A DNA stretch of 64,000 bases from Ostrinia nubilalis (GCF_963855985.1 NC_087099.1:16150001-16214000), one strand, 5' to 3'. Counted from the stretch's first letter, positions 20,618 to 32,100 are shown. Notes: generated by a model not told the origin, from the sequence alone. Made by a program: numbers and translations.

Positions 20618-21350
20618 TTAATTTATTTATTTATTTTATTTTTCTTTATTAAGGAAACAAACAGCATGAGTTTATACATGTGAACTTAAAAAATAAAAAC
20701 AGTACAGTAGCCTAATCAGTTTCCACAGATAAACTTTACAAGTTAATCGAAAGTTATGCAGAGTGCGAGCAATTTAAAATCACAAAATATAAAAAATGCA
20801 CAACAAAACCTTACATTCTTAATAGTGGATTAAAAAAAAATCTTTATAATAATGAAGTTTGAAATCTATAAACCCTTCAATAGGCGACGAAACTGCGCCA
20901 ACTTCAAATGAAATATGTCGATATCACTGTAAGCATCATTATACTTATTACTAGCTCTAATAAGAAAACTGTTACATCTGTAATTAGTCTTGCAAACAGG
21001 GGTTGAAAACGTGAACTTACGCCTCGCGCCAGGTCTAGAACATTTCAGAGCCAGACTGCTTAACAAGAAAGGAGAGTCGACTAATCCGTTGAGTATTTTA
21101 AATAAAAATATTTGATCTTTGTGCTCTCGGCGAACCAGTAAGGATTCAATTTTATTGGAATCTAAGTTCCTAAACCTGTATTTTAAACGTTTTACAAACT
21201 TATTCTGAATTCCCTCCAACATGTTAATATACTTGGAATACATCGGGTTCCAAACAGGCGATGCATACTCTAACTGAAATTTGTACGAGATAATGCTGCG
21301 TAATTCCAAAACGTGGAAAAATCTCGCAACATCCTTCAAAAAGGCTGAAA
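20618..21350 (-). pseudogene. 5'-truncated LINE: reverse-transcriptase C-terminal region and 3' tail
   Basis: An open frame of about 157 codons (20866..21339) encodes LEYASPVWNP..SKYINMLEGIQNKFVKRL, then LVRREHKDQIFLFKILNG and later ..FLIRASNKYND. This is the thumb/C-terminal region after the RT domain of insect CR1/Jockey-type non-LTR retrotransposons. The frame ends with a stop at 20866. About 215 bp of 3' untranslated sequence follows, ending in an (AAAT)n-like tail (TTTATTTATTTATTTTATTT on the plus strand at about 20620..20641). The RT catalytic motifs and the endonuclease are missing, so it is a dead-on-arrival insertion. It is on the ChAT strand inside its intron. Confidence 0.85.
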
Positions 21351-22005
21351 GGAAAATTCATGAAATTAAAATATAAAGAGCCGCGTAAATTCTTAGTCGT
21401 AGATTTTCATAAAATACAATTTTCAACCCAAAGGCGAAGAATACCCCAAGGAATACTATCCGGTTTTGTCTTCGAATAAATAAAAGCCATAACTTATTTA
21501 ATATTCAGTGGGCTAATTCAAATGCATTTGTCGAGAGTAGAAATCGTCTGTCAAATAATTTTCTAGTAATCAATTTTGAACTGATTGTCAAGGTAATACA
21601 GTTGAAAATTGAATATCAAAGCCAGACTACGCCTAATGTCAGATCAGCCGATGGTAGATGCCAAATTTCCAATATCGCGTACGAAGACGGAGAACTTTGT
21701 CAATATAGTGGTACATAAGGGTCATAATTAGTGGATGCCGACGATTTTCGCGCTGTCATCTCAACGACTGCCCACCCTTGTCGTTAGAGCAGTCGACTGG
21801 ATAGAAAGCATGGAATTAACATGGTGATTGATAAACTAGGTGCAAATAAGCATAGGTATTTTATAACCACAGAATGCTTTTTGCTTAAATTTGAAAATAA
21901 AGGATATTGTTCTGCGTCCATACATCGTTCGCCCCAAGACCCCCAAGCAATGAAATAATGATTTTTATATGTGAAATTACTTAACGATTGTCACCTTATA
22001 CTCCA

Positions 22006-22223
22006 CTAGCTTTTCGCTCGCGGCTTCGCGCGCGTGGCCTACATTAGGTACCTACATATTTTACGGAACCCTATTATTTTCCAAAATAAAATTTAGCCTG
22101 TTACTCGTGGATAATGTAGCTTTCGAATGGTGAAAGAATTTAATAAAAACGGTCCAATAGTTTTTGAGTCTATTCATTACAACCAAACAAACAAAGTTTT
22201 CCTCTTTATAATATTAGTGTAGA
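22006..22223 (-). mobile_element. Short non-autonomous Helitron-like element
   Basis: On the minus strand it begins TCTACACTAATATTATAAAG after A and ends ...GCCGCGAGCGAAAAG then CTAG before T. That is the A|TC ... CTAG|T structure of Helitrons, with a GC-rich hairpin before the CTAG. It is 218 bp long with no coding capacity. The start motif CTAATATTATAAA is the one shared by many lepidopteran Helitron-like sequences and is also seen at 62382..62634. Confidence 0.8.
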
Positions 22224-22340
22224 TACTTAAAGCACGGATAAGCGGGAGATTCGTTACAATCTTAGATTAATAAAAATGCTTCAGATTTTGAGGTTATTAG
22301 CATAACAGAAGTACATTTCCATTTTCTATCTTCTTTAGGT

Positions 22341-22913
22341 ACCTACTTATAATAAATCTGTAGAGAGGTCAACTCTGTACATGAAATATATTTTCAAAAT
22401 AACTATCAGGGGGTGATACTGATGCCAAAAATGCAATCAGTAAAATTGTTGTCTGTCTGTCTGTCTGTATGTTCCTTATAGAAACAAAAACTACTCGACG
22501 GATTTTAACGAAACTTGGTACAATTATTCTTCATACTCCTGGGCAGGTTATAGTATACTTAGGAATTCTCACGGGAACAGGAATTAGCGGGAAAATCCTT
22601 TTGTATGAAAAATCTAAACCGCTTAAGTTAGACGCTTTAAATTTCGCACGTAGGTACTTTAGTAAACTAATTCCCACGGGAACTGGAATTCGTGGGAAAA
22701 TCCCTTTGTATGAAAAATCTAAACCGCTTTAGTTAGACGCTTGAAATTTGACATGTAGGTATCTTAATAAACTTAAAGCTTAGTTACAACAGGATATTGC
22801 AAAATTCCCACGTGAACGGGAAAAAACATTTGAACGAAAAAATCTAAACCGCGTAAGATAGATGAAGGGGGTAAAACGGGATCCACGCGTACGAAGTCGC
22901 GGGCGGCCGCTAG
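22341..22913 (+). mobile_element. Helitron-like element with CTAG 3' end, left arm of a large inverted repeat
   Basis: It starts ACCTACTTATAATAAATCTG and carries (TGTC)n near 22450..22468. It has the GGAATTAGCGGGAAAATCC and AAAACCGC-type inner repeats in more than one copy, and ends GCGGGCGGCCG then CTAG (22910..22913) before T. The open frame at 22469..22732 is an artefact of this repeat. The 5' portion is mirrored on the minus strand at 23540..23851, so the two form inverted arms around the foldback element. Confidence 0.75.
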
Positions 22914-23027
22914 TTGCTAATAAAACTATTTATTGTCAAGAATTATATGTATAATAATGCGAATTCCCGTTCCCGTGGGAATTAGTTTACTAAAGTACCT
23001 ACGTGCGAAAAGACAATGCCGGAAATT

Positions 23028-23512
23028 GGCGTCTTTTTTTTTTCGCGCGGCCATCGACCAAACTTTGTTTTTTGATTACAAAATAGTGTTATAAACCAAA
23101 CTTACTATGACATGTATACCTCTAAACTCAGTCTGAACTGAGTTACGAGCATTAGAAGTTTGATGATTTTCATACTAGATTTGCTTTTTGCGCGCAAAGT
23201 TTTGTAAGAAATTGCAACAAAATAGTGAGATTGTATGTGTAAACAAACAATATCATCCATTAAAGGCTCCAGACATCAGTATGGAGCAGAATCAGCGCAA
23301 TAAAAAAATAGCGCAATATTTTGTTGCAATTTCTTACAAAACTTGCGCACAAAAAGCAAATCTAGTATGAAAATAATCAAACTTCTAATGCTCGTAACTC
23401 AGTTCAGACTGAGTTTAGAGGTATACATGCCATAATAAGTTTGGTTTATTACACTATTTTGTAATCAAAAAACAAAGTTTGGTCGATGGCCGCGCGAAAA
23501 AAAAAAGACGCC
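23028..23512. mobile_element. Foldback element with ~195-bp terminal inverted repeats
   Basis: GGCGTC at 23028 and GACGCC at 23507..23512 bound a 485-bp unit. The left arm (23028..about 23224) and right arm (about 23317..23512) are reverse complements over about 195 bp with only a few mismatches, separated by about 90 bp. Imperfect pairing extends further out (GACAATGCCGG at 23012 with CTGGCATTGCC near 23530). There is no coding potential. It is either a long-TIR MITE or a fragment of a larger foldback transposon. Its high arm identity suggests it is young. Confidence 0.85.
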
Positions 23513-23539
23513 ACTTTCCATACAAAATCTGGCATTGCC

Positions 23540-23851
23540 ATTTAAAGCGTCTAACTTAAGCGGTTTAGATTTTTCATACAAAAGGATTTTCCCGCTAATT
23601 CCTGTTCCCGTGAGAATTCCTAAGTATACTATAACCTGCCCAGGAGTATGAAGAATAATTGTACCAAGTTTCGTTAAAATCCGTCGAGTAGTTTTTGTTT
23701 CTATAAGGAACATACAGACGGACAGACAGACAGACAAAAATTTTACTGATTGCATTTTTGGCATCAGTATCACCCCCTGATAGTTATTTTGAAAATTATA
23801 TTTCATGTACAGAATTGACCTCTCTACAGATTTATTATAAGTAGGTATAGA
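23540..23851 (-). mobile_element. Helitron-like element copy, right arm of the large inverted repeat
   Basis: Same family as 22341..22913 in opposite orientation. The minus strand starts TCTATACCTACTTATAATAA at 23851 and runs through GAGGTCAATTCTGTAC, (TGTC)n and GGAATTAGCGGGAAAATCC, where it stops next to the foldback element. The open frame at 23465..23806 is a repeat artefact. Confidence 0.75.
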
Positions 23852-24111
23852 TATGTAGGAGAGACGTCTTAATTACACTTTAAATCGTAGATCGATAAAG
23901 AACCCCTTTGTCAAACCGTATGAATAGCAGCAAATAGACCTTTGCGTATTGGAAAAATAGGAATGCCTACGGAAAAGCCAAACATTTTTTAAAAAGAAGT
24001 TAATATATTTTACTTACATTTAAATCCAAAAATATCTTTATTCCGACCCAAGGGTAAGTAGGCAGTTATGTAGGTATAAATGAAAATACGTATGTAGGTA
24101 CTTATTATTTA

Positions 24112-24603
24112 TTAATGGTCATGTTCTACATTTTCTATTAAATATGGGCCCAATACATCAATGATGTCGCCATCACAACAAAGTACCATAAATGGTTTAA
24201 CGAGATTCCGATATTTGTATAGGGAATAAGTTTTTTTTTTGGTATGCATAATTGCTACTTTTTTGCACATAAATGTATGTATGTACCATCCATGATGACA
24301 ATAGCCTTTCTTTGTGGTAAATCGTTTCCTGGCTTCCCGAAAAGAGACTGGAACATAAAGGTTTCTTTGGGCTACTTCCTCTCTACTAATATGTTGTAAC
24401 CCTAAATGTGCTGGTACGAAATGTTCCTCCATCATACTGCGTGCTTTCATTACATATTTTATAAGAGTACTCCTTGAAATGCCAAGTAATGTAGCTATTC
24501 TGTCATCTGAATCACCGGTCCTCAGCTTCATTAAATAAGCACCAACTGTAGTAATTCGTGCTCTCTGATAGTATCTATGGCAAAGAAGATCTGAAGGACG
24601 AAT
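24112..24603 (-). pseudogene. DDE transposase pseudogene, last exon (helix-turn-helix and start of DDE domain)
   Basis: The exon follows acceptor TTTTATTTTCAG and encodes IRPSDLLCHRYYQRAR, a helix-turn-helix (DDRIATLLGISRSTLIKYV), then the beginning of a DDE_Tnp_4-type catalytic domain. The family motifs are in different frames: a MDGTYIH block (first catalytic Asp) near 24280..24300, a KSSNYAYQ-like block next to it in a third frame, and KTYSLYK.RNLVKPF...DVLGPYL. At least two frameshifts therefore break the domain, and the frame stops soon after GPYL, before the other catalytic residues. It resembles PIF/Harbinger- or ISL2EU-like arthropod transposases; the family is inferred from motifs only. 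It has no host role that I can infer. Confidence 0.75.
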
Positions 24604-24980
24604 CTGAAAATAAAATAAAACATCAGATTCACAGTTCAACAATAAGAAGAGCAATATTTATATAGGATTAACGACTTTTGTGTGTAACGGAATAGTAAGA
24701 TGAGTGATGAAAGATAATTTATGATTTGAACGCTGAATGATGAGGAATGATTGGTCTATGGAGGAAACGAAAGGGATGAATGAGGAACGAGGATTGAGAG
24801 TGAGAATAGTGGTAGTTTAAAAGAGTAGTCTGTTGTTATGCAGGAAGTATAAATAAAACTTTACTGAGTTTATTTGGCTCAGGGAATTTTTAACTGGCTT
24901 TATAATAGTAAAAATTATGTTTAATATTATGTAAGTAATAATATTGCAATATTTTAATAATATAAGTCTATTTGTATTAT

Positions 24981-25214
24981 ACAGGGTGGAAACGATAAGT
25001 GATCTATAACACTTTTAATATTGTGTGGCTGGCATACATTTAGTATGGAGGCTGAAAACATTGAATTTTCGGATAGATCCAGTTAATTCTGTAACTATTT
25101 AGTGATACCGTTAGAAAGAGCTCGTGAAGCACTTTCAGGATGAGTAACCAGTTTTTCGATATCTTGTGTAGTTTAGAAATAATCGAGTGAGATCACTTAT
25201 CGTTTCCACCCTGT
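24981..25214. mobile_element. 234-bp MITE with perfect 25-bp inverted termini
   Basis: ACAGGGTGGAAACGATAAGT... at 24981..25005 is the exact reverse complement of 25190..25214. The CAGGGTGG...CCACCCTG core is flanked by TA on both sides, consistent with a Tc1/mariner-type TA target. There is no open frame of a transposase. It lies between the last two exons of the transposase pseudogene, so it inserted into that element. Confidence 0.88.
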
Positions 25215-25362
25215 ATAACCTGTATGGATGAGAGTAGTGGCAGATTGAAAGCAATGGAAGGAGTTGAAGGATGGGAAGGCTGATTCGGAAAAAACCTTTT
25301 TTATTATTATAATAAACCGGCATAATTATTTTTATGTATTATAAAACTGGCAGGGCTCTTAC

Positions 25363-25590
25363 CTCTCTGGGTTGAATCCAATTTCGAACAATGTTTAATA
25401 TATCTTGATTATTCTCTGTATCCAAACAATGACTTCAAGTTCGCAATAATGAACAACCACATCCAACACAAACTTGTTGGTGACCTACCGGGGCACCGGT
25501 TGGCATATCTGGAGAGTCTTGTGAAGTAGGTGTGGTATCTCTTTGCAATAATGAGTGACAAGCCCCACAGATGTAGTCATTTGCAGTAAC
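25363..25590 (-). pseudogene. DDE transposase pseudogene, third exon (Cys-rich, nonsense codon)
   Basis: The exon is 228 bp, bounded by acceptor TTTAAACAG and donor GTAAGA, in phase with its neighbours. It encodes VTANDYICGACHSLL, a linker, then VCVGCGCSLLRT and SHCLD. The CxxC pairs suggest a small zinc-binding domain. A TGA at 25435..25437 sits where the related frame continues without interruption (LLRT-stop-SHCLD), probably a CGA-to-TGA change. The exon then reads on to NWIQPRE and the donor. Confidence 0.7.
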
Positions 25591-25767
25591 CTGTTTAAAA
25601 ATAATAATAATTAGAAATAAGTTTAAAAAAATTATCAGTTTTTTAATGTCCCGCACTTAAATTATTTTATTTTAGTATTAATTTACAGAAACCAATAACT
25701 TTACAAGAATTAGACTGATTGTATAGCCAATAACATTTTATTAAATAAGGACTTTAGCGTGCATTAC

Positions 25768-25982
25768 CTCTAATGGAGTTAGTCGTTCCACAATTATGTT
25801 CCTGATGTTAATATGATGTTGAGTGTTAGTTCTCAGGGACATGAGCTGATGTGAACGTGTTCTAGGCTCTAGTGTTCTACTGCAAAGCACACATTTTCTG
25901 CTAAGATTTGAAGTAGTTGCATTTGTGTTGTATCTTGGGCTTGGGTCCAACATGTTGTGCATATAAGATCATGAGCTGTAAC
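25768..25982 (-). pseudogene. DDE transposase pseudogene, second exon (Cys-rich, frameshifted)
   Basis: After acceptor TTTTTACAG the exon begins VTAHDLICTTCW, paralleling VTANDYIC of the next exon. It then changes frame to continue as CVLCSRTLEPRTRSH and ends ERLTPLE before donor GTAATG. Its 215 bp is not a multiple of three although both neighbouring joins need phase 0, which fits a one-base indel. Two CxxC pairs suggest a zinc-binding module. Confidence 0.7.
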
Positions 25983-26529
25983 CTGTAAAAATAAATAGAT
26001 TCATTGCATGCCATGCCACACATACTCCTGTGCGTTGAATAAATTGAGCCACAAACCATAAAAAAAATGATAATTCAATATTATGTGCTGTTAGTAGAAT
26101 TTTGGGTCAGAGGGTAGGGTTAAACAGCTTTAGTAAATAAGCATTGTTGTTATAATAATTAATTATGACGTGTTACAAACTTAGTTACAAAAAATAATAA
26201 TCTAGTAGTCTTAGTTCCAAAAAACAAAACAAAACAAGCTTTCATTGAGAGCAGGGAGATAGTGTCAAAGTAAATAATTCCTTAGATTTACACCAAAACC
26301 AGCTGGATTGTCAACATAATTGTTGTTTCGCTCATGCCTCCATTGCGCTGTACCATCGACTAGTTTCTTACAATCGAATCGGGCCTGGCTGTCCACACTG
26401 TCCAGGGTTGAACCACAGATAATAGCGGAACATTCATTTCAAGACAACCCGCCATGAGAATGGCAATTCAGAAGTTTGGCAAGGCTAGTACTTATTCATA
26501 AGATTGCAGAGCAAAATGTAGGTACTTAC

Positions 26530-26586
26530 CGATCGAGGTGCTGCCCATTGTTGTGTATAATTAAGTTGCTCATTTTCTAACACCAT
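26530..26586 (-). pseudogene. DDE transposase pseudogene, putative first exon
   Basis: An ATG at 26584..26586 opens 19 codons (MVLENEQLNYTQQWAAPRS) that end exactly at a strong donor, GTAAGT, in phase 0. This joins directly to VTAHDLICTTCW of the next exon. The assignment rests on the donor and the phase match; the peptide is too short to recognise by itself. Confidence 0.5.
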
Positions 26587-26599
26587 AGAACCACCAGCC

Positions 26600-28931
26600 G
26601 AGCCTTGGCCGAGCCACACAAAAACAGTAAATCCCAGGCTGAGTATGTCGTTATTGCAATCAATCAGAGTCCGTTTGAATAGCCAAGTTTGTAGTTAATA
26701 AAGTTCCGAAAATAAAAGCTAAAACACAAACGAATCACAAAGAAGGATCAAGCAAGACAGCAACACAGCAAGAGTGAGTGAGAGAGAAAAGGTGATGCGA
26801 GTGAATGACAATTTGACTAACAAATAGGGATGTCCATTTAGAATAGACATAATCGATTAAATTGATCGTTTTTGAAAAATTTTATTTTTAAACATTGTGT
26901 TGCTATAAATATTTATTTTATTTATTTAATAGGACAACCAACAAGACATACACTGGAAGACAATCAATATTTACAACGTATTTAACTTAATCTAAGTGCT
27001 GCCTTAATTATAGGTTGCCACGGCATGCAATAGTGGACTTATACATAAACAGTGTCTACACTTAAAGAAAAGAGTAAATATGTAAATGTAGGTAAATAAA
27101 TGTGATTAAATATACGTAAAATGCAATAATCCACTGAAGCGCTGCGGGCGCGGCGGATCTGCGCCCGTCTAAAGGTCTAATGATTAGACTCTAGTCTAAT
27201 CGATCATACCATTATTTACTTAAATCGAATTAAAAAAGCGCATCTCTGTCTCTGCTCTGTCAATATGTCGGTGACTTTGATTTCGTTTAAATACTTTTAA
27301 AATATTTTTTCGAACTGCAACTTGTCCGATAGGTTTGGACACTTGCAAGTAAATAAATAAAATATACATAAAATTATGGTACATACTAAGTCTTTGAAAA
27401 TCTTAGGGCGATTTTTATCAATGTCCTTTGTCTGCTCGATTGCATTGATGGTAAGGAGCAATGGTATTATCTATAATATCATTGGTAAGGAGGGACTGTT
27501 CTAAATACATATTATGATAGTTGAGATGGTTGAGAATATTTCCGGGTCGATCGCTTCCACCTTCGGCCTAGATAGTACCTACCTACCTACTTATACGCCA
27601 AACTATCTTATGATTGTTATGCATTGTTAAGTAGGGTTATAATACCTAATTATGATTGTTATGCATTGTAAGTAGGGTTATAAATAATTATAATTTACAT
27701 AAGCAGCAGGTCGGTTATTTTTATTTAGGCAAATGTAATATTTTAAAAGACAATACGTACGATCAGATATTAAGATCAAAGATAAAGATTTCTGCTGTGA
27801 AAAAAAATATAAAACAGCTAACTTCTATATCAAGTTCCAACGTCGCTATACGTACCTACCTACTTAATGCTACTGGATTATACGTTCATAGCTCAGAAGT
27901 TTAGTCCTTTTTCAGCAGTGTTTAGTAAGAATATTATTACAAATGGGCTTTTAGGGATTTTGTTCACATGGAATAAACGACAAAGTTCTTAGTTACTTAT
28001 CCAATAGGTAGTAGTAACATATATGTAGAAAACAGGAACTTAGATGCCAACGAAAGAAAATAGGCTATCAAATGTTGTTTTGGGGACTTACCTTTATAAA
28101 AATATCACATTTAAAAATTCATACCATTTGTTGTTATTTAAAAAACAATGTCAATTTTGACGATTAACTGAAAGTCTATTATCTATGAATATAGTAGCGA
28201 TATATGGTATCCAGCGGCAATGGCAGTGCAAAATTTTGACAATGACTGTAGTTATCATACTTCGAGTTTGTCCATGGAGACGGCAAAAGTCCTTTAGTTG
28301 GCCATAAAGTAAACTTAACGGAAAATGTTACTTAATTGATACCGAGGCGCAACCTGGAAGCATTGCTAAGTGTGCTCCTCGTTACTGGTTCATCGTTCGT
28401 CATCGTCATTGTTCGTAAAAACCGGGTCGCGGCAGGCAAAAATAAAATTAGTCTTATGTCTTCTCCCTTATTAACTTCGATGGATAAATAGCTAAACCTC
28501 CTTGCGCGTAACTGACGTTTGTTGGAAAACCGATTTTTTCAGGCCATCGGATTTTAATTTCAAAAGTCATTGACCAATCCCAGTTCATATAATAACTATT
28601 ATGACGTTTTCTATTGGCCAAAAGATTTAACTCTCTAAAAATCCGCGTGCAACCATATCCTGCTTAAATATTGTGCACTTTATTCAGCACAGATTAAACA
28701 AGCTAAATGACAAATAGAATAGATTGAAATGACAGATTGCACTTGAATTACCCTACAGATCTTTCGTCTGGGCTTTTAAATAATGTGATTATCTTCAAAA
28801 TATGAAAGCCTTATATCTTCATCTATAAATATCGCTCAGATTTCTCGAATATAAGAATACTAAAGCATTTTATGTCTTATTGACCAGGATTTTAACTATT
28901 TCCAAGTGCTACATTTTTTTTATTTCTTTTA
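26600..28931. other. Long ChAT intron, no gene seen
   Basis: AT-rich. A TTTATTTTATTTATTTAATAGG string near 26914..26934 may mark the 3' end of an old LINE insertion on the minus strand. Tandem-like copies of GATTGTTATGCATTGT...AAGTAGGGTTATAA occur at 27612..27642 and 27653..27683, a short direct repeat. Nothing else is recognised. Confidence 0.4.
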
Positions 28932-29083
28932 CGCGTGTATTCACAAACATTACTATGACTATGAGGTCTCACAGTGCGTGTGGACTCACAGGGTGACACA
29001 CGAACCAATCACAGAACTCTATTCAACGCTGTGCGTTCAATTTGCTGCTTCACCTAAGCAAGCATCGTTTGTGAATACGGGCG
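28932..29083. mobile_element. MITE with CGCCCGTATTCACAAAC-type inverted termini
   Basis: It starts CGCGTGTATTCACAAAC and ends GTTTGTGAATACGGGCG, inverted termini matching over about 15 of 17 bases. The inner part (ACTATGA..GAGGTCTCACAGTGCG ... CACGAACCAATCACA) is shared with the element at 32234..32461, so this is a dispersed family. It has no coding capacity; the 70-codon frame at 28906..29118 is an accident of it. Confidence 0.85.
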
Positions 29084-30147
29084 CTAGTCTCGAAATACCT
29101 TCTTGTTATTCAGTGTGAAATCCCATCCTTAAAAGGATTAGGATAGGATTTATATTTTCTCTATTTTCTGGAACACTACCTGGTGATAAGCCGTGGAGCG
29201 AGCGAACTAGACAAGGCTTATTCCCACGGCGCTAGACTTGCAGCTGCATGACGTGTTATTCGATTCGCATTCGAATTGGATTTTCAGAGTAGTCTGATAG
29301 AATTCGCACAATCCGATACCTACATCTAAGCTCGCTTGGAGTTCCAACCGTATTATTTGATACGTGTTTACTAACAAATTTCATACTTATTTATTTGTAA
29401 TAGGTATGCAAACAGTTTACAGTCTAGGCTTCATCGTAAAGAAAAAGTGTTAATAAATTACAAACTGGACCGTAAGCCAAAATTAGTATACTCATATACG
29501 ATGTGTCGTCAAATCCACTTATTTATGCGCGTTTGCTATGTGCTTCATAACAAAAGAATATATTTACATAAATGCAATCATGATAGATGACAGGGACATA
29601 CTTCACTATCCAGCTAGTGGCTGTATTTTGCTACTATTCGGTCCCTTGACTTGCTTTAATATTTTTCCAATATAAATATTGTAAATTCTGCCGTAAGTCT
29701 GGGACAAGTCGTAAACTGCATTACCAGCTTTTTATGTCCTCAATGGACGGCCAAATACAAATTATCTAAAATAGCTTTATAAAACGCTTTGTTCAAATTT
29801 CTCATCAACAGAAATCTCGTAGCATTCTCGTAGCGCTTGCTACGAGCACTCAAAAGTTTCGGCAAAAATAAAACACAGTTTTTGTATGTAAGACAGTTTT
29901 TGAATGCTCGTAACAGACTGTTAAAAGTATAAGTACTTTCACTTATATTAATAAAAAAAACTAGAAATAAATCATACACACCTTGAAGCTTAATATCCAT
30001 CACAAAAAAGTCAATAAGGAAAAAGCGTCTTCTATTCACGAATTAGTGTTATGAGAAGATGCGTGCGACGCGTTTACTTCTAATGCATGTAAAATGATTA
30101 ACTGATTGCATTTCTCTATAAACTATTATTATTCTTCTTCTTCGTCG
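29084..30147. other. Long ChAT intron, no gene seen
   Basis: AT-rich intron. Around 29815..29850 there is a cluster of CTCGTAG/CTACGAG words forming short palindromes. A minus-strand frame of 99 codons at 29740..30039 has no recognisable similarity. Confidence 0.4.
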
Positions 30148-30318
30148 CTACACTCTTGTCAAAGTCGTCGTGGTCGTCACACCAGGTCCGGAGGCAAGCC
30201 TCACAATCCGTCGCCATTCCTCCCGCACTGCAGCCTTTCTTGTGCACTCGTGGAGTGGACCATTGAGTGCGGTTTTGACCTGGTCAGTCCAGCGCATGGG
30301 TGACCTGCCGCGCGCTCT
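30148..30318 (-). pseudogene. C-terminal tail of a non-LTR retrotransposon reverse transcriptase
   Basis: The minus-strand frame reads RARGRSPMRWTDQVKTAL, then PLHECTRKAAVREEWRRIV and a Thr-rich end, to a TAG at 30148..30150. The R-x-x-GR-S/P-x-RW-T/x-D opening and the WRRIV block are the typical end of insect LINE ORFs. The tail after the stop becomes a GAA/AAT microsatellite, as is common at LINE 3' ends. The copy is 5'-truncated and has no RT domain. Confidence 0.75.
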
Positions 30319-31301
30319 ATTATAACTAAACTATTATAGTGCCATTCATAAAAACCCCCTTTAATGCGGCAATTAAAAAAAATACTTATCAGAGACACAA
30401 CTGACAAAACAAATTCAATTTTAAGGACGTACTCGTAATAAAATAAACCTTACATGACCACAAGCGGATTTGTTCGCGAAATCCTTTGTAATTAACACGG
30501 CACTCGCCACTCGGCTCACGACCCACGGCCCACGGCAGGCGGCGGCTCCCACCACGGGCCGGCTCAGGGGCCGGGATCAATAGTTGCTTTAGGCCGTATT
30601 TTCTTTCCACACCAACTACACGAATTTTTGACAAAGCAATATGCGAGCTGGGTGTTTGGGTGCTTTATTTTAATTTGCTAAACCCATTGCCCAAGCCTAG
30701 AGCTGTTGCTATGTAATATGTACCTAACAAACGCTATAAGTTTGTAAGAATATTAAGAATATCATTTAAAACCCAACAGTTTAACTTTGGGGTTAATGTA
30801 ATTTTCACAATATCAGTTAAACTTACAAGACAAAGCTTTGTGTAACCATTTCAGCGCTTCAACCGCTGAACCAAAATTAATTAATTTTGGTACGCCCATG
30901 GTGAAATTGGATAAGGAGTGAAATACGGTATAGATCTATGCCTTTAGTTGGGAATATTATGTATTCTGTATAATATAACAGATAGTATCCACGCAAGTAA
31001 ACCCATTGACAGAAGCTAGTGACTTTAATCAGTTAATGTTAGATATCGATTAATATTGTAAAAACTAATATAACAATAGTAAAAATGATAGTTATATTGT
31101 CAGCATGCAGGTAATTACTGTCACTCAATCGATACATGCTGACAGTGACAATAATTGCTGTACTGAACCATCTGCTGTTGGCAGTCAATCATCATTAATG
31201 GCGGTGTCCGCCTTCAAATGTTAATTAACTTTCACGTTAATAAAGTAATTGCAAATATTTCGTAATGTGCGATTGAGGAATGAAATGACTTTTATAATTA
31301 A
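30319..31301. other. Long ChAT intron with a GC-rich patch, no gene seen
   Basis: A CpG-rich stretch (about 30495..30580) stands out from AT-rich surroundings. The minus-strand open frame over it (30389..30634) has no recognisable similarity. The patch could be a regulatory block or an unrecognised exon. Confidence 0.35.
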
Positions 31302-31479
31302 CTAGCGACCCGCCCCGGCTTCGCATGGGTGCAATGCTGATATCAACAATACGACATCGCATTAGAAACTTCTAAAATTTTCAGTGTTTCCGCAACAAAA
31401 TTCGTTGCGTAATTTAAAATATCTAAACATACATAGGGACAGACAGCGGAAAGCGATTTTGTTTTATACTATGTAGTGA
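31302..31479 (-). mobile_element. Short non-autonomous Helitron-like element
   Basis: Minus strand: starts TCACTACATAGTATAAAAC after A and ends CATGCGAAGCCGGGGCGGGT with CTAG close behind, before T (CTAG at 31302..31305). The GC-rich hairpin just before CTAG is the Helitron 3' signature. It is 178 bp with no coding capacity. Confidence 0.75.
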
Positions 31480-32100
31480 TTACTTTGTATGTTATCTACT
31501 TAAAATTTGTACAATCACTGGTCATGTGGTAGTATCTCCACTAGACTAAATAATATGTACGGAATTGAATTATCTAACGACTAACATCCCAACGGCTCTG
31601 ATAGATTTGTTTATTCAAGAAAATAGAGAAAGGAGATAAATTATCTCTCAAAATATATCTCAATCGCAATCACAAAACACTGCAACGTTCTCACTAAAAC
31701 CGAAACATTTTAGCTTGATTACTTGCTGCATGTGCAATGAGCTGATAATCGACTCGTAGGATTGTCAAAGGCTTTATCTATTATCCAAATCTGTCCATAC
31801 AACCCACTCGTACAAATAGGTCGAAGTGATAGTGTCATTGTGGACATAACAGTGCTACCTAAATATTTATATTCAGTATCGTGATTGAAATAGGTGTGTA
31901 GATACAGAATATGATATTTAAATTATATTTTGGTAGTTTAAAATAAGGATACCCTTGGTCAAATGTCATTCCGAAGTCAGATTCCGAATTCATTTAACGA
32001 AATACCTTGTACAGCATCAAATAGTTCGTGCGTGATACCCAAAGTAACCAAAAAGCTCAAAACACGCCTTGAATTAAGGTTATGTTGTCAGCTTTTTGTA

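Noticed and set aside
21420..21480. Plus-strand RRRIPQGILSGFVFE, resembling the VPQGS box of reverse transcriptases
   Set aside because: Only one short motif, opposite strand to the neighbouring LINE fragment, stop codon directly after, and no flanking RT motifs.
22469..22732. Open frames within the Helitron-like copies (22469..22732, 23465..23806, 18003..18218)
   Set aside because: The same translation appears in each repeat copy and has no transposase or other domain. They are repeat artefacts.
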